DNA from: Pseudomonas fluorescens
GTDB taxonomy: Bacteria; Pseudomonadota; Gammaproteobacteria; Pseudomonadales; Pseudomonadaceae
Length of the DNA stretch: 64,000 nucleotides
Assembly: GCF_000730425.1 (NCBI RefSeq)
Contig: NZ_CP008896.1
Span: 4,402,001 to 4,466,000 of the forward strand
Direction of reading: 5' to 3'
This document shows, piece by piece, positions 19,801 through 30,650 of the stretch. Each line of letters opens with the position of its first letter. Position 1 is the stretch's first letter. A program made the translations under genes and the position numbers. Under the pieces are notes generated by a model. The model did no database searches, was not told the origin of the DNA, and saw nothing but the letters and a program-made list of their open reading frames with translations.

Positions 19801-21306
19801 CAGCTGATTTTCGACTTGAAACAAGTCAACCCGCAGGCGCTGGTCTCGGTGAAGCTGGTAGCAGAAGCCGGCGTGGGCACCATTGCCGCTGGCGTGGCCA
19901 AGGCCTATGCCGACCTGATCACCATCTCCGGCTACGACGGCGGCACCGGCGCTTCGCCGCTGACCTCCATCAAGTACGCCGGCGCACCGTGGGAACTCGG
20001 CCTGGCCGAAACCCACCAGACCCTGCGCGGCAACGACCTGCGCGGCAAGGTCCGGGTGCAGACCGACGGCGGCCTGAAAACCGGCCTCGACGTGATCAAG
20101 GCCGCGATCCTCGGCGCCGAAAGCTTCGGCTTCGGGACTGCGCCAATGATCGCCCTGGGCTGCAAATACCTGCGCATCTGCCACTTGAACAACTGCGCCA
20201 CCGGCGTCGCCACTCAGAACGAGAAGCTGCGCAAGGATCACTACATCGGCACCGTCGACATGGTGGTGAATTTCTTCACCTACGTCGCCATCGAGACCCG
20301 TGAGTGGCTGGCCAAGCTGGGCGTGCGTTCCCTCGAAGAGCTGATCGGTCGCACCGACCTGTTGGAAATCCTCGAAGGCCAGACCGCCAAGCAACATCAC
20401 CTGGACCTCACGCCGCTGCTGGGCAGCGATCACATTCCGGCCGACAAACCGCAGTTCTGCGGCGTCGAGCGTAACCCGCCCTTCGACAAAGGCCTGCTGG
20501 CCGAGAAGATGGTGGAAATCGCCGGTTCGTCGATCAATGACGCCAGCGGTGGCGAATTCGCCCTGGATATCTGCAACTGCGACCGTTCCATCGGCGCGCG
20601 GATCTCCGGCGAAATCGCGCGCAAGCACGGCAACCAGGGCATGGCGAAAGCGCCGATCACCTTCCGCTTCAAGGGCACTGCGGGCCAGAGCTTCGGCGTG
20701 TGGAACGCCGGCGGCCTACACATGTACCTCGAAGGCGACGCCAACGACTACGTGGGCAAGGGCATGACCGGCGGCAAGCTGGTGATCGTTCCGCCAGCGG
20801 GCAGCATCTACAAGACCCAGGACAGCGCCATCATCGGCAACACCTGCTTGTACGGCGCCACCGGTGGCAAGCTGTTCGCCGCCGGCACTGCCGGTGAGCG
20901 TTTCGCCGTGCGTAACTCCGGGGCCCACACCGTGGTGGAAGGCACGGGCGATCACTGCTGCGAGTACATGACCGGGGGCTTTGTCGCGGTACTGGGCAAG
21001 ACCGGTTACAACTTCGGTTCGGGCATGACCGGCGGTTTCGCCTACGTGCTCGACCAGGACAACACCTTCGTCGACAAGGTCAACCACGAGTTGGTCGAGA
21101 TCCAGCGGATCAGCGGCGAAGCCATGGAGTCCTACCGGAACCACTTGCAGCACGTGCTGGACGAGTACGTCGAGGAAACCGGCAGCGAATGGGGCCGTAA
21201 CCTCGCCGAGAACCTCGATGATTACCTGCGTCGTTTCTGGCTGGTCAAGCCCAAGGCTGCCAACCTGAAATCGTTGCTTTCCAGCATCCGTGCCAACCCG
21301 CAGTGA
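16861..21306 (+). CDS. gltB: Glutamate synthase (NADPH) large subunit
   Basis: Catalyses transfer of the glutamine amide to 2-oxoglutarate in ammonia assimilation. The ATG used gives [14 protein letters not shown] followed by Cys15, the expected N-terminal nucleophile after removal of a 14-residue propeptide; an upstream in-frame ATG at 16810 would only lengthen the propeptide. Domains in order are Ntn-type glutaminase (from Cys15, MTHRGG), central domain, FMN-binding synthase domain ([22 protein letters not shown]), 3Fe-4S ligands Cys1101, Cys1107 and Cys1112, and the C-terminal GXGXG beta-helix. It has 1481 residues, normal length. gltD follows after 32 bp. Confidence 0.97.
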   Translation: MKAGLYQPDEFKDNCGFGLIAHMQGEPSHTLLQTAIEALTCMTHRGGINADGKTGDGCGLLIQKPDLFLRAVAKEAFGADLPKQYAVGMVFFNQDPVKAEAARENMNREILAAGLQLVGWRKVPIDTSVLGRLAHERLPQIEQVFIAGDGLSDQDMAIKLFTSRRRSSVANALDTDHYICSFSHKTIIYKGLMMPADLTAFYPDLSDERLQTAICVFHQRFSTNTLPKWPLAQPFRFLAHNGEINTITGNRNWAVARRTKFANDLMDLEELGPLVNRVGSDSSSMDNMLELMVTGGIDLFRGVRMIIPPAWQNVETMDPDLRAFYEYNSMHMEPWDGPAGVVMTDGRYAVCLLDRNGLRPARWVTTTNGFITLASEVGVWNYQPQDVIAKGRVGPGQILAVDTETGQILDTDAIDNRLKSRHPYKQWLRKNALRIQATMEDNDHGSAFYDVDQLKQYMKMYQVTFEERDQVLRPLGEQGYEAVGSMGDDTPMAVLSQRVRTPYDYFRQQFAQVTNPPIDPLREAIVMSLEVCLGAERNIFQESPEHASRVILSSPVISPAKWRSLMTLERPGFDRQIIDLNYDESLGLEAAVRNVADQAEEAVRAGRTQIVLTDRHIAPGKLPIHASLATGAVHHRLTEKGLRCDSNILVETATARDPHHFAVLIGFGASAVYPFLAYEVLGDLIRTGEVLGDLYEVFKNYRKGITKGLLKILSKMGISTVTSYRGAQLFEAIGLSEEVCELSFRGVPSRIKGARFVDIEAEQKALAAEAWSARKPIQQGGLLKFVHGGEYHAYNPDVVNTLQAAVQQGDYAKFKEYTALVDNRPVSMIRDLFRVKTLDTPMDIAQVEPLESILKRFDSAGISLGALSPEAHEALAEAMNRLGARSNSGEGGEDPARYGTIKSSKIKQVATGRFGVTPEYLVNAEVLQIKVAQGAKPGEGGQLPGGKVNGLIAKLRYAVPGVTLISPPPHHDIYSIEDLSQLIFDLKQVNPQALVSVKLVAEAGVGTIAAGVAKAYADLITISGYDGGTGASPLTSIKYAGAPWELGLAETHQTLRGNDLRGKVRVQTDGGLKTGLDVIKAAILGAESFGFGTAPMIALGCKYLRICHLNNCATGVATQNEKLRKDHYIGTVDMVVNFFTYVAIETREWLAKLGVRSLEELIGRTDLLEILEGQTAKQHHLDLTPLLGSDHIPADKPQFCGVERNPPFDKGLLAEKMVEIAGSSINDASGGEFALDICNCDRSIGARISGEIARKHGNQGMAKAPITFRFKGTAGQSFGVWNAGGLHMYLEGDANDYVGKGMTGGKLVIVPPAGSIYKTQDSAIIGNTCLYGATGGKLFAAGTAGERFAVRNSGAHTVVEGTGDHCCEYMTGGFVAVLGKTGYNFGSGMTGGFAYVLDQDNTFVDKVNHELVEIQRISGEAMESYRNHLQHVLDEYVEETGSEWGRNLAENLDDYLRRFWLVKPKAANLKSLLSSIRANPQ

Positions 21307-21329
21307 TATGCGCCTGAACAGTTTGATGA

Positions 21330-22757
<1,428 letters not shown>

Positions 22758-22788
22758 TACGGGTCCCTAGCTGGAATGGGATCAAAAA

Positions 22789-22878
22789 TGTGGGAGCGGG
22801 CTTGCTCGCGAATGCGCTGTATCAGTCACTAAATATGTCGACTGAGCCACCGTATTCGCGAGCAAGCCCGCTCCCACA
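22789..22878. repeat. REP doublet (inverted pair)
   Basis: TGTGGGAGCGGGCTTGCTCG and its reverse complement face each other about 40 bp apart in the gltD-hemE gap. This GCGGGCTTGCTCGCG class differs from the GCCGGCTTGCCGGC class seen at 1640 and 45185. Confidence 0.9.
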
Positions 22879-23000
22879 TTTGTTTTGCGACGCTCTCATG
22901 TCCGCGACAAATTGACCCGATAGACAAAAGGCTGACCTGCAACCGTGCCTTTTGCGTCCGGCTCTGAGAAAATGCCCGCACTTTTTTTGCGGATGCCGAC

Positions 23001-24068
23001 ATGACTGCCCTCAAGAACGACCGTTTCCTTCGTGCCCTGCTCAAGCAACCTGTAGACGTCACCCCCGTGTGGATGATGCGTCAAGCCGGCCGCTACCTGC
23101 CGGAATACCGCGCCAGCCGCGCCAACGCGGGCGATTTCATGAGCCTGTGCATGAATCCTGCGTTCGCCTGCGAAGTCACGATGCAGCCGCTGGACCGCTA
23201 TCCACAACTGGATGCGGCCATTCTCTTCTCCGATATCCTGACCATCCCCGATGCCATGGGCCAGGGCCTGTACTTTGAAACCGGCGAAGGCCCACGCTTC
23301 AGGAAAGTGGTCAGCACCCTGGCCGATATCGAAGCCCTGCCGATCCCTGATCCACACAAAGACCTTGGCTACGTGATGGACGCGGTCAGCACCATTCGCC
23401 GTGAACTCAATGGCCGCGTACCGCTGATCGGCTTCTCCGGCAGCCCGTGGACCCTGGCCACCTACATGGTCGAAGGCGGTTCGTCGAAAGACTTCCGCAA
23501 GACCAAGGCTATGCTCTACGACAACCCGCAAGCCATGCACCTGCTGCTGGACAAGCTGGCGCAGTCGGTCATTTCCTACCTCAACGGCCAGATCATGGCC
23601 GGCGCGCAAGCGGTGCAGATCTTCGACACCTGGGGTGGCAACCTGTCGGCGGCGGCGTACCAGGAATTTTCCCTGGCCTACATGCGCAAAATCGTCAGCG
23701 GCCTGATCCGCGAACACGAAGGCCGTCAAGTGCCCGTGATCATGTTCACCAAGGGCGGCGGCCTGTGGCTGGAAAGCATTGCCGACGCCGGTGCCGATGC
23801 ACTGGGCCTGGACTGGACGTGCGACCTGGGCGAAGCCCGTCGCCGCGTCGGCAACCAAGTGGCCCTGCAAGGCAACATGGACCCGACCGTGCTCTACGCC
23901 AAGCCGCAAGCGATCCGCACTGAAGTGGGCCGCATCCTCGCCAGCTACGGCAAGGGCAGCGGCCACGTATTCAACCTCGGCCACGGCATCACCCCGGAAG
24001 TGAACCCGGAGCATGCGGGCGCGTTCCTGCGTGCAGTGCATGAGCTGTCGGCGCAGTATCACGAATAA
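23001..24068 (+). CDS. hemE: Uroporphyrinogen decarboxylase
   Basis: Decarboxylates the four acetate side chains of uroporphyrinogen III to give coproporphyrinogen III in heme synthesis. The 355-residue protein carries the first family signature [16 protein letters not shown] at about residues 22-37, the substrate-binding [35 protein letters not shown], and the C-terminal [11 protein letters not shown]. Length and start ([10 protein letters not shown]) are standard. It is monocistronic, between two REP doublets of the same class. Confidence 0.98.
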   Translation: MTALKNDRFLRALLKQPVDVTPVWMMRQAGRYLPEYRASRANAGDFMSLCMNPAFACEVTMQPLDRYPQLDAAILFSDILTIPDAMGQGLYFETGEGPRFRKVVSTLADIEALPIPDPHKDLGYVMDAVSTIRRELNGRVPLIGFSGSPWTLATYMVEGGSSKDFRKTKAMLYDNPQAMHLLLDKLAQSVISYLNGQIMAGAQAVQIFDTWGGNLSAAAYQEFSLAYMRKIVSGLIREHEGRQVPVIMFTKGGGLWLESIADAGADALGLDWTCDLGEARRRVGNQVALQGNMDPTVLYAKPQAIRTEVGRILASYGKGSGHVFNLGHGITPEVNPEHAGAFLRAVHELSAQYHE

Positions 24069-24081
24069 CACGCAAAATACA

Positions 24082-24170
24082 TGTGGGAGCGGGCTTGCTC
24101 GCGAATGCGGAGTGTCAGTTCATACATTCATGACTGATACAGCGCATTCGCGAGCAAGCCCGCTCCCACA
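24082..24170. repeat. REP doublet (inverted pair)
   Basis: Same class and geometry as the doublet upstream of hemE: GTGGGAGCGGGCTTGCTCGC and its reverse complement about 40 bp apart. It lies between the convergent hemE and MFS genes, where its stem-loops could stop transcription from both sides. Confidence 0.9.
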
Positions 24171-24187
24171 TTTGAAGCAACACCGTA

Positions 24188-25462
24188 TCAGGTATTTCCG
24201 TTCCCCAACGGCGCCAGCTTCGCCAGCCTCAACGCCACCAGCAGCGCAACGATCAGCAGCGTGACGATAAACCCGCCAATCCCGTTCCACCCCGCGTAAT
24301 GCCAGAAAACCCCACCGGCGGTCCCGGCAATACTCGACCCCGCGTAATAGCTGAACAAGTACAACGATGAAGCCTGGCCCTTGGCTTTCAGGGCGCGGCG
24401 GCCAATCCAGCTGCTGGCCACCGAGTGGGCGCCGAAGAAGCCGAAGGTGAAGATCAGCATACCGATGATGATCAGTACCAGCGGGCTGAATAGCGTCAGG
24501 GTGATGCCGGCGAGCATCAGCACGATCGTGGCCCACAGCATGCGGCGGCGGCCCAGGCGGTCGGCCAGCGAGCCGATCTTTGCCGAGCTGTAGATACCCG
24601 ACAGGTACACCACCGACAACAAACCCACCACCGCCTGGCTCAGGTCGTAGGGGGCGGCCAGCAAGCGGTAGCCGATGTAGTTGAACAGCGTGACGAAGGC
24701 CCCCATCAGCACGAAGGCTTCGAGGAACAACCAGGGCAGGCCGGCATCCTTGAAGTGCATGACAAAACCGTTGAGCAGGTTGCGCGGCTTGAGACTGCTG
24801 GAGCGGAAGTTGCGCGACTCGGGGAGGATTTTCCAGAACACCGTTGCGGCAGCCAATGCCAGTGCGCCGATGATCAGCATTGCTGTGTGCCAGCTGACGA
24901 AATCGATCAACACGCCGGTGAGAAGACGCCCGCTCATGCCGCCAATCGCATTGCCGCCGATATACAGGCCCATGGCCAGGCCGATGTGCTGCGGGTGGAT
25001 CTCCTCGCTGAGGTAGGTCATGGCCACGGCCGCCAAACCACTGAGAGACAGGCCCAGCAGTGCGCGCATCCACAGGATGCCTTCCCAGGTGGGCATCAGG
25101 CCACTGGCGATGGTGCAGAGCGCCGCGCAGAACAACGAGGTCACCATCACCGGCTTGCGTCCCAGGCGATCGGAAATCGGCCCGGTGATCAGCAGGCCAA
25201 ACGCGAGCATTGCGGTGGAGACGGAGAGGATCAGGCTGCTTTGCGCGGCATTGATGGAAAACTCGTGGGACAGCGCCGGCATCATCGGCTGTACGCAATA
25301 CAGCAGGGCAAAGGTGGCAAAGCCGCCGGAAAACAGGGCCAGCACCGTACGCATAAACATCGGTGTGCCTTTTTCGATGTACACATCGTTGAGCTGCGCC
25401 ACCACCTCATCCAGGGCGGTGGGCGGACGTTCTTGGGCAAGTGGAGCGACAGCAGCTTTCAC
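24188..25462 (-). CDS. Major facilitator superfamily transporter
   Basis: Inner-membrane secondary transporter of 424 residues with about 12 hydrophobic helices. The MFS motif A is visible twice, as GPISDRLGRKP after helix 2 and GSLADRLGRRR after helix 8. The pattern resembles the YnfM/AraJ type of drug-like exporters, but the substrate is unknown. The start chosen is GTG (VKAAVAPLAQE), because a GAGG ribosome binding site lies about seven bases upstream; a further upstream ATG at 25501 has no such site. It is divergent from a LysR regulator, which suggests control by that regulator. Confidence 0.88.
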   Translation of the reverse strand: MKAAVAPLAQERPPTALDEVVAQLNDVYIEKGTPMFMRTVLALFSGGFATFALLYCVQPMMPALSHEFSINAAQSSLILSVSTAMLAFGLLITGPISDRLGRKPVMVTSLFCAALCTIASGLMPTWEGILWMRALLGLSLSGLAAVAMTYLSEEIHPQHIGLAMGLYIGGNAIGGMSGRLLTGVLIDFVSWHTAMLIIGALALAAATVFWKILPESRNFRSSSLKPRNLLNGFVMHFKDAGLPWLFLEAFVLMGAFVTLFNYIGYRLLAAPYDLSQAVVGLLSVVYLSGIYSSAKIGSLADRLGRRRMLWATIVLMLAGITLTLFSPLVLIIIGMLIFTFGFFGAHSVASSWIGRRALKAKGQASSLYLFSYYAGSSIAGTAGGVFWHYAGWNGIGGFIVTLLIVALLVALRLAKLAPLGNGNT

Positions 25463-25586
25463 GCGGGACCTCGGGAAGCAAAGGCAGCCAGGACAGGCCA
25501 TGCAAAAAAGAATATAGCTGGCTAATGATTCTTTCCAATATATTGTTCGACCTGTTTGATAGCTTTTGCGACCTAATGAGGTTTTT

Positions 25587-26480
25587 ATGGAATTGCGCCA
25601 TTTGCGCTACTTCATTGCCGTGGCTGAAGAGCTGCATTTCGGTCGGGCCGCCCAGGTCTTGGGCATCTCCCAGCCACCCCTGAGCCAGCAGATTCAGACA
25701 TTGGAGCAGCACGTGGGCGCGCGTCTGTTTGAACGTACCAACCGTCGGGTCCAATTGAGTGAAGCGGGGCGATTGTTCCTGCATGAGGCACGGCTGGTGC
25801 TGGCCCAGGTCGACAAGGCCGCCGATGTGGCGCGTCGTGCGCAATTGGGTGAATTGGGCGAGCTGAAGATCGGCTTCACCTCTTCGGCGCCGTTTAACTC
25901 CAGCATCCCACAGGCGATTTTCGCTTTTCGCCAGGCCTTCCCGGCGGTGCATCTGAACCTGCAGGAAATGAGCAGTACCGAAGTGGCAGGTGCGCTGGTG
26001 GATGAGTCGATCCAGGTCGGCTTGATGCGCCCGCTGCCGTTGCCGGATTCGCTGAGTGTCGTGGAGTTGATGCGTGAGCCCCTGGTGGCGGTGCTCAGTG
26101 CCGGCCATCCATTGGCACAAGGCAGCGAGCGGGGTTTGTACCTCGCACAGTTGGCTGACGAGCCTTTTGTATTTTTCCCACGGGCCTATGGCAGCGGCTT
26201 GTACGCCCAGTTGCTCAGCCTGGCCCGTGACGCCGGCTTCAGCCCGCACTTCGCCCAGGAGGCCGGCGAGGCCATGACCATCATCGGCCTGGTGGCAGCG
26301 GGGTTGGGGGTGTCGGTGTTGCCGGCGTCGTACCAGCGCATCCGCATCGACGGCGTGGTCTACCGCACCTTGCTCGACCCGGAGGCGGTGACGGCGGTAT
26401 GGCTGGTACAGCGCAAGGACCAGCAGTCGCCGATGGCCAGGGCGTTTGTCGAGCTGTTGACGCGCAAGGCGTTGGTGTAG
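25587..26480 (+). CDS. LysR-family transcriptional regulator
   Basis: 297-residue LysR protein. The N-terminal winged HTH (about residues 1-60) has the family pattern FGRAAQVLGISQPPLSQQI and ARLFERTNRRVQLSEAG, followed by a linker helix and a type 2 periplasmic-binding-protein effector domain. The ATG used follows TGAGGT, a good ribosome binding site; an earlier in-frame ATG at 25566 has none. It is divergent from the MFS transporter across 124 bp, the classic layout for autoregulation and control of the neighbour. The effector cannot be read from the sequence. It converges with the APE locus and may or may not act on it. Confidence 0.92.
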   Translation: MELRHLRYFIAVAEELHFGRAAQVLGISQPPLSQQIQTLEQHVGARLFERTNRRVQLSEAGRLFLHEARLVLAQVDKAADVARRAQLGELGELKIGFTSSAPFNSSIPQAIFAFRQAFPAVHLNLQEMSSTEVAGALVDESIQVGLMRPLPLPDSLSVVELMREPLVAVLSAGHPLAQGSERGLYLAQLADEPFVFFPRAYGSGLYAQLLSLARDAGFSPHFAQEAGEAMTIIGLVAAGLGVSVLPASYQRIRIDGVVYRTLLDPEAVTAVWLVQRKDQQSPMARAFVELLTRKALV

Positions 26481-26490
26481 TGCTGTGGGA

Positions 26491-26513
26491 GCCGCCTCGC
26501 CCTGTGAGGCGGC
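26491..26513. terminator. GC-rich hairpin between convergent genes
   Basis: GCCGCCTC and GAGGCGGC pair around a 7-base loop, preceded by GTGGGA and followed by GATGAT, so it is probably a REP-derived single hairpin. It lies between the LysR stop and the end of the APE operon. There is no T run, so termination is only inferred. Confidence 0.45.
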
Positions 26514-26598
26514 GATGATGGCGGCACAGGCGGTAAAAATGTCACCTGGTACGTTGTTATTGCAGCTTCGCAGGGTGACGCGCGGCCTCAGGGTATTT

Positions 26599-27048
26599 TC
26601 AGTTCTGCTTCGACGTCCCCGTCTCCTTGAACAACTGCGCCGCCGTGCCCGCTTGCGCCGCGCCGCTTGCGCGCAGCCCGGCCATGATGTCGCGATCGAG
26701 CATGCTCACCCAGCGGTTGTAGTTGCGATGAATCTTGCCGTCCTTGTAGCCCAGTTCCTGGCTGTCGCGGTAGGTGATGGCGTAGTGGGTGCCGGTGTAG
26801 CGGATGTCGATTTCGGCGTAGTAGCGGTTGCGCACGTTGATCTGGGCCTGGATCAGGCGTGGGTCGGCGCGTTGCACGCTCCAGTTGCGCTTGTCCAGGG
26901 CGGTGAGGATGGCCTGTTTCATTTTTTCTTCGCTGACCTGCTCGCTGGCAGCCAGCGCATGCTGGGTGTTGAGCACCGGCTTGCTGGTACAGCCGGCAAC
27001 GGCCAGCAGGGTCAGGGCGATGAGGGTGGCGCGTAGCAACGAAGACAT
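26599..27048 (-). CDS. Lipoprotein of unknown function, last gene of the APE operon
   Basis: 149-residue predicted lipoprotein: MSSLLRATLIALTLLAVAGC gives a signal peptide and lipobox with Cys20. The mature part is about 130 residues with YYAEIDIRYTG and HYAITYRDS, resembling small periplasmic lipoproteins. I do not recognise a defined function. The start is chosen for its GGAGAG site; an earlier in-frame ATG (27066) would spoil the signal peptide. It begins 27 bp after the stop of the downstream ketosynthase of the APE locus on the same strand, so it is probably cotranscribed and may help place the pigment in the outer membrane. Confidence 0.8.
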   Translation of the reverse strand: MSSLLRATLIALTLLAVAGCTSKPVLNTQHALAASEQVSEEKMKQAILTALDKRNWSVQRADPRLIQAQINVRNRYYAEIDIRYTGTHYAITYRDSQELGYKDGKIHRNYNRWVSMLDRDIMAGLRASGAAQAGTAAQLFKETGTSKQN

Positions 27049-27075
27049 TCCGTTCTCTCCAGTCAAATAAAAGGC

Positions 27076-28302
27076 TTACTGCCAGCGGCGAAAGATCAGC
27101 GACGTGTTGACGCCGCCAAAGGCAAAGTTGTTGTTCATCACGTAGTCGTTGTGCATCTGGCGGAACTCGCCGCGCAGGTAGTCCAGTTCGCCGCAGCGCG
27201 GGTCGACTTGATCGAGGTTGAAGGTCGGTACGTACTGGTCGCGGTTCATCATCTCGATGCTGAACCACGACTCCAGGGCCCCGCAGGCACCCAGGGTATG
27301 GCCCAGGAAACTCTTCTGCGAGCTGATGGGCATGCGGCTGCCGAACAGGCTGCTGGTGGCCAGGGTTTCGGCAATGTCGCCTTGTTCGGTGGCGGTGCCG
27401 TGGCCGTTCACGTAGCCGATGGCATCCGGCGTCAGGCCGGCATCTTCCAGGGCCAGTTCCATGGCCCGGCGCATGGTGACCTGCTCGGGACGGGTGGTGT
27501 GCTGGCCGTCAGCGTTGCTGCCAAAGCCGACGATCTCGGCATGGATGTGCGCGCCACGGGCCAGGGCGTGTTCCAGCTCCTCAAGTACCAGCATGCCGCC
27601 GCCTTCGCCGATCACCAGGCCGTCGCGGCCGCTGTCGTAGGGGCGCGGGCTGGTCTGCGGGGCGTCGTTTTTCAGGCTGGTGGCGTAGAGCGCGTCAAAT
27701 ACCATGGCTTCGGTGGGGCACAGTTCTTCGGCTCCGCCGGCGAGCATCAGTGGCAGGCGGCCGAACTTGATCGCTTCATAGGCATAGCCGATGCCCTGGC
27801 TGCCGCTGGTGCATGCGCTGGATGTGGGGATCAGGCGCCCGGTGAGGCCAAAGAAAATGCTGATATTGGCCGCCGTGGTGTGCGGCATCATGCGCACATA
27901 GGAGTTGGCGTTCAGGCCCTCGGCCACCGAGTTGAGCAGCATATTGCCGAAGGCCTTGATCTCGTCGGTACTGCCGGTAGATGAGCCGCAGGCCACCCCC
28001 ATGCGCCCATCCTTGATCGACGCATCGCCCAGCAGGCCGGCGTCCTGTAGCGCCTGTTCCGCGGCCCACACGGCCAGGCGCGAGACCCGGCCCATGCTGC
28101 GCAGTTGCTTGCGGGTCCAGTGGGCCGGCACCACAAAATCGTCGATCGGCCCGGCCAAGCGGGTGTTCAGTTCGCTGAAGCGGTCCCACTCATCCATGCG
28201 CCGGATGCCGCTGCGCTGGGCGCGGAAGCTGGCGACGATGGTGTCCCAATCGCAGCCCAGGGAGGTCATGCCGGCCATGCCGGTGACTACCACACGTTTC
28301 AT
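27076..28302 (-). CDS. apeR: APE beta-ketoacyl-ACP synthase (ApeR-like)
   Basis: Condensing enzyme of the FabF type, 408 residues. The Cys-His-His triad is complete: Cys164 in SSACTSGS, His301 in NGHGTATEQ, and His335 in GHTLGACG. It should carry out Claisen condensations with malonyl-ACP; in APE systems this KS is thought to serve chain initiation. The ATG used overlaps the ketoreductase stop (TGATG), implying coupling; an earlier GTG at 28308 is possible. It is the fourth gene of the KS-DH-KR-KS block typical of APE clusters. Confidence 0.9.
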   Translation of the reverse strand: MKRVVVTGMAGMTSLGCDWDTIVASFRAQRSGIRRMDEWDRFSELNTRLAGPIDDFVVPAHWTRKQLRSMGRVSRLAVWAAEQALQDAGLLGDASIKDGRMGVACGSSTGSTDEIKAFGNMLLNSVAEGLNANSYVRMMPHTTAANISIFFGLTGRLIPTSSACTSGSQGIGYAYEAIKFGRLPLMLAGGAEELCPTEAMVFDALYATSLKNDAPQTSPRPYDSGRDGLVIGEGGGMLVLEELEHALARGAHIHAEIVGFGSNADGQHTTRPEQVTMRRAMELALEDAGLTPDAIGYVNGHGTATEQGDIAETLATSSLFGSRMPISSQKSFLGHTLGACGALESWFSIEMMNRDQYVPTFNLDQVDPRCGELDYLRGEFRQMHNDYVMNNNFAFGGVNTSLIFRRWQ

Positions 28303-29030
28303 CAGCACAGGCCCCCGTTCACGGCCAGCACCTGGCGGGTGATGTAGCCGGCCTCGGCCGACATCAGGAAGTTCACCGCACTGGCGACCTCTTCGGGAGT
28401 GCCCATGCGCTGGGCGGGGATCATCTTCATCAGTTCTTCCACCGGCACGTTCTCGTCGAGCATCGCGGTGTCGATCAGGCCGGGGGCCACGCAGTTGACG
28501 GTGATCTTGCGCTTGCCCAGCTCAATGGCCAGGGCCTTGGCCGCACCGATCAAGCCGGCCTTGGACGCGCTGTAGTTGACCTGGCCACGATTGCCGATCA
28601 GCCCCGAGACCGAGGTAATGCACACAATGCGCCCGGCCGCGCGGCGTCGGATCATCGGCATCATCACTGGGTGCAGCACGTTGTAGAAACCATCGAGATT
28701 GGTGCGCATCACCTCATCCCAGTCATCCTCCGAGAGCGCCGGGAACGCGCCATCGCGGGTCAGCCCGGCGTTCAGCACCACGCCGTAATAGGCGCCGTGG
28801 GCTTGCACGTCGGCCTCAAGGATTTGCTTGCAGGTGGCACGGTCTGCCACATCGAACTGCAGCACCCGGGCCTTGCGTCCCAGGGCCTGGATTTCAATCT
28901 GTACGGCATCCGCTTCGGCACGGCCATTGCGGCAATGCAGCACGATGTCATGGCCGGCCTGGGCCAGGCGCAAGGCAATAGCGCGGCCGATACCCCGGCT
29001 GGAGCCGGTGACCAGTACGGATTCAGTCAT
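28302..29030 (-). CDS. apeQ: APE 3-ketoacyl-ACP reductase (ApeQ-like, FabG family)
   Basis: Short-chain dehydrogenase of 242 residues that reduces the beta-keto group after each condensation using NADPH. It has the cofactor motif TGSSRGIGRA (about residues 8-17), NAG at about 87-89, the catalytic Ser in ITSVSG, Tyr and Lys in YSASKAG, and PGLIDT. Its start lies eight bases inside the end of the dehydratase gene. Length is normal for FabG. Confidence 0.92.
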   Translation of the reverse strand: MTESVLVTGSSRGIGRAIALRLAQAGHDIVLHCRNGRAEADAVQIEIQALGRKARVLQFDVADRATCKQILEADVQAHGAYYGVVLNAGLTRDGAFPALSEDDWDEVMRTNLDGFYNVLHPVMMPMIRRRAAGRIVCITSVSGLIGNRGQVNYSASKAGLIGAAKALAIELGKRKITVNCVAPGLIDTAMLDENVPVEELMKMIPAQRMGTPEEVASAVNFLMSAEAGYITRQVLAVNGGLC

Positions 29031-29487
29031 GACGCGTGTCCTTCGATTCAGCTAAATAGTTGGCCGCCTGGGGCGGTCGAAATACGTTCAGGCGCGCGCT
29101 GGCCTGGATCCCGTTGCCGGTCAGGTGGCATTCGAACACACCCATGCCGTTGTCGTCTTCCAGGGAGCGCAGGCCGTGGATGGTCAGCTCGGTGCCGACG
29201 GGAAAGTGCTCGACGTTGCACTCAAACTTACGGGTGCCCAGCAGGAACCCCAACGCCACCGCTTCGCCGTTCTGGCGTGCACGGCAGCCCGCATAGGCAG
29301 CGACGCTTTGCGCCATCAGCTCGACGCCGACCCAGGCCGGCAGGCTGCCGTCAGGGCGGTTGAACAGGCCGCCGGGCCTGACGGTGACGCGAGTGCGGAT
29401 CTGCTCTTGATCGAACGCCAGCACCTGGTCGATCAGGATCATGTCCCCGGCGTGGGGCAGCAGTTCGGCGAGTGGCCAATCGATCAT
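29023..29487 (-). CDS. apeP: APE 3-hydroxyacyl-ACP dehydratase (ApeP-like, hotdog fold)
   Basis: 154-residue single-hotdog protein. LLPHAGDMILID near the N-terminus and PAWVGVELMAQSVAAYAG in the centre match the ApeP/FabA-like dehydratases of APE clusters, with His12 and Glu56-region residues as likely catalytic pair. It should remove water to form the new double bond of the polyene. Known APE systems use a dehydratase heterodimer, and the likely partner is the C-terminal domain of the fused ligase gene at 39840. Overlaps with both neighbours indicate coupled translation. Confidence 0.88.
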   Translation of the reverse strand: MIDWPLAELLPHAGDMILIDQVLAFDQEQIRTRVTVRPGGLFNRPDGSLPAWVGVELMAQSVAAYAGCRARQNGEAVALGFLLGTRKFECNVEHFPVGTELTIHGLRSLEDDNGMGVFECHLTGNGIQASARLNVFRPPQAANYLAESKDTRHD

Positions 29488-30650
29488 GGGGCGTCTCCGA
29501 TAATCAGGCTGACGTTATTGCCGCCGAAGGCAAACGAATTGCTCATCAGGTAGCGTTTTTCCAGGGGATCGCCGACCTTCGCCCAGTGCAGGGCAGGCAG
29601 CACCGGGTCGGCTTGACCGTCCCAGATATGCGGCGCCAGCGTGCCCTCGCTCAGGCTCAGCCAGCAGAACGCGGCTTCCAGCGCCCCGGCGGCGCCAAGG
29701 GTATGGCCGGTCAGCGGCTTGGTCGAGGAGCAGGCTACGCCCGCGGGAAACAGGGTGGCTACGGCCAGGCTTTCCATGGCGTCGTTATGCGGGGTCGCGG
29801 TGCCGTGCAGGTTCAGGTAGCCGATCTGCGCCGGGGCCAACTTTGCACTGGCCAGGGCCTTGCTCATTGCCTGCAGCGCACCTTTGCCGGTGGGCTCCGG
29901 CGCGGAGATATGGTGCGCATCGCAACTGGCGCCGCTGCCCAGCAAGGCGATGGGCGCCGGGCTCCTGCTCATCAGGAACAGCACCGCCGCTTCACCAATA
30001 TTGATGCCATTGCGGTTCACCGAAAACGGGTTGCAGCGTTCGGCAGACACCGCTTCCAGGGAGGTAAAGCCATTGAGGGTCAACTTGCACAGGCTATCGA
30101 CCCCGCCACACAGCACCGCATCGCACAGGCCCAGGTCCAGCAGGCGGCGTGCGCTCATCATTGCGCGGGCGCTGGAGGTGCAGGCGGTGGAAATCACATA
30201 GGCCGGGCCGCTCAGTTGCAGCCAGTCGGCGAGGAAGTTGGCCGGGGCGCCGAGTTCCTGTTGCCGGTAGTCGTAATCCTCGGGGAACTGCCCTTCGCGC
30301 AGGTAGTGGGCGATGCCGCGGCTGGCTTCATCGATGCCCGAGGTGCTGGTGCCCAGCACCACCGCGATGCGTGACGCGCCAAAGGTCTGGATCGCTTGGC
30401 GGATCGGGCCTTCTATCTGTAACGCAGCCTCCAGCAGCAACTGGTTATTGCGACTGTTCTGTTGTGCCAGGTGCGGCGGCAGCGGTGCCAGTTCACCGAG
30501 CACGCTGCCCACCGGCACTCTGCGCTCAGGCACCCAGCCGCGCTCGGCGCGCATGCCGGAGCAATCCCCGGCAAACAGGTTGCGCCGTACTTCGTCCTGG
30601 CCACGGCCCAGGGCGCAGATGACCCCCAGGGCATTGAGGTAGGCAGTCAT
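29484..30650 (-). CDS. apeO: APE beta-ketoacyl-ACP synthase (ApeO-like)
   Basis: Ketosynthase of 388 residues with an intact triad: Cys157 in STACTSS, His282 in LHGTATPHND, and His316 in GHTLGAAG. In characterised APE systems ApeO pairs with the truncated KS-like ApeC as a KS/chain-length-factor pair for elongation; the ApeC-like partner is the first gene of this operon (43348-44067). Its ATG overlaps the DUF3261 lipoprotein stop by four bases, and it overlaps the dehydratase gene downstream by four bases. Confidence 0.9.
   Translation of the reverse strand: MTAYLNALGVICALGRGQDEVRRNLFAGDCSGMRAERGWVPERRVPVGSVLGELAPLPPHLAQQNSRNNQLLLEAALQIEGPIRQAIQTFGASRIAVVLGTSTSGIDEASRGIAHYLREGQFPEDYDYRQQELGAPANFLADWLQLSGPAYVISTACTSSARAMMSARRLLDLGLCDAVLCGGVDSLCKLTLNGFTSLEAVSAERCNPFSVNRNGINIGEAAVLFLMSRSPAPIALLGSGASCDAHHISAPEPTGKGALQAMSKALASAKLAPAQIGYLNLHGTATPHNDAMESLAVATLFPAGVACSSTKPLTGHTLGAAGALEAAFCWLSLSEGTLAPHIWDGQADPVLPALHWAKVGDPLEKRYLMSNSFAFGGNNVSLIIGDAP

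Noticed and set aside
16606..20628. A 1340-codon open frame antisense to gltB
   Set aside because: It mirrors gltB in the complementary frame, a known effect of GC-biased codon use, and its translation has no recognisable domain. The sense strand encodes an unmistakable GltB.
22789..24170. Repeated inverted motifs around hemE considered as a CRISPR array or transposon ends
   Set aside because: There are only two doublets, the repeats are inverted rather than direct, there are no regular spacers, cas genes or transposase. They fit REP doublets.
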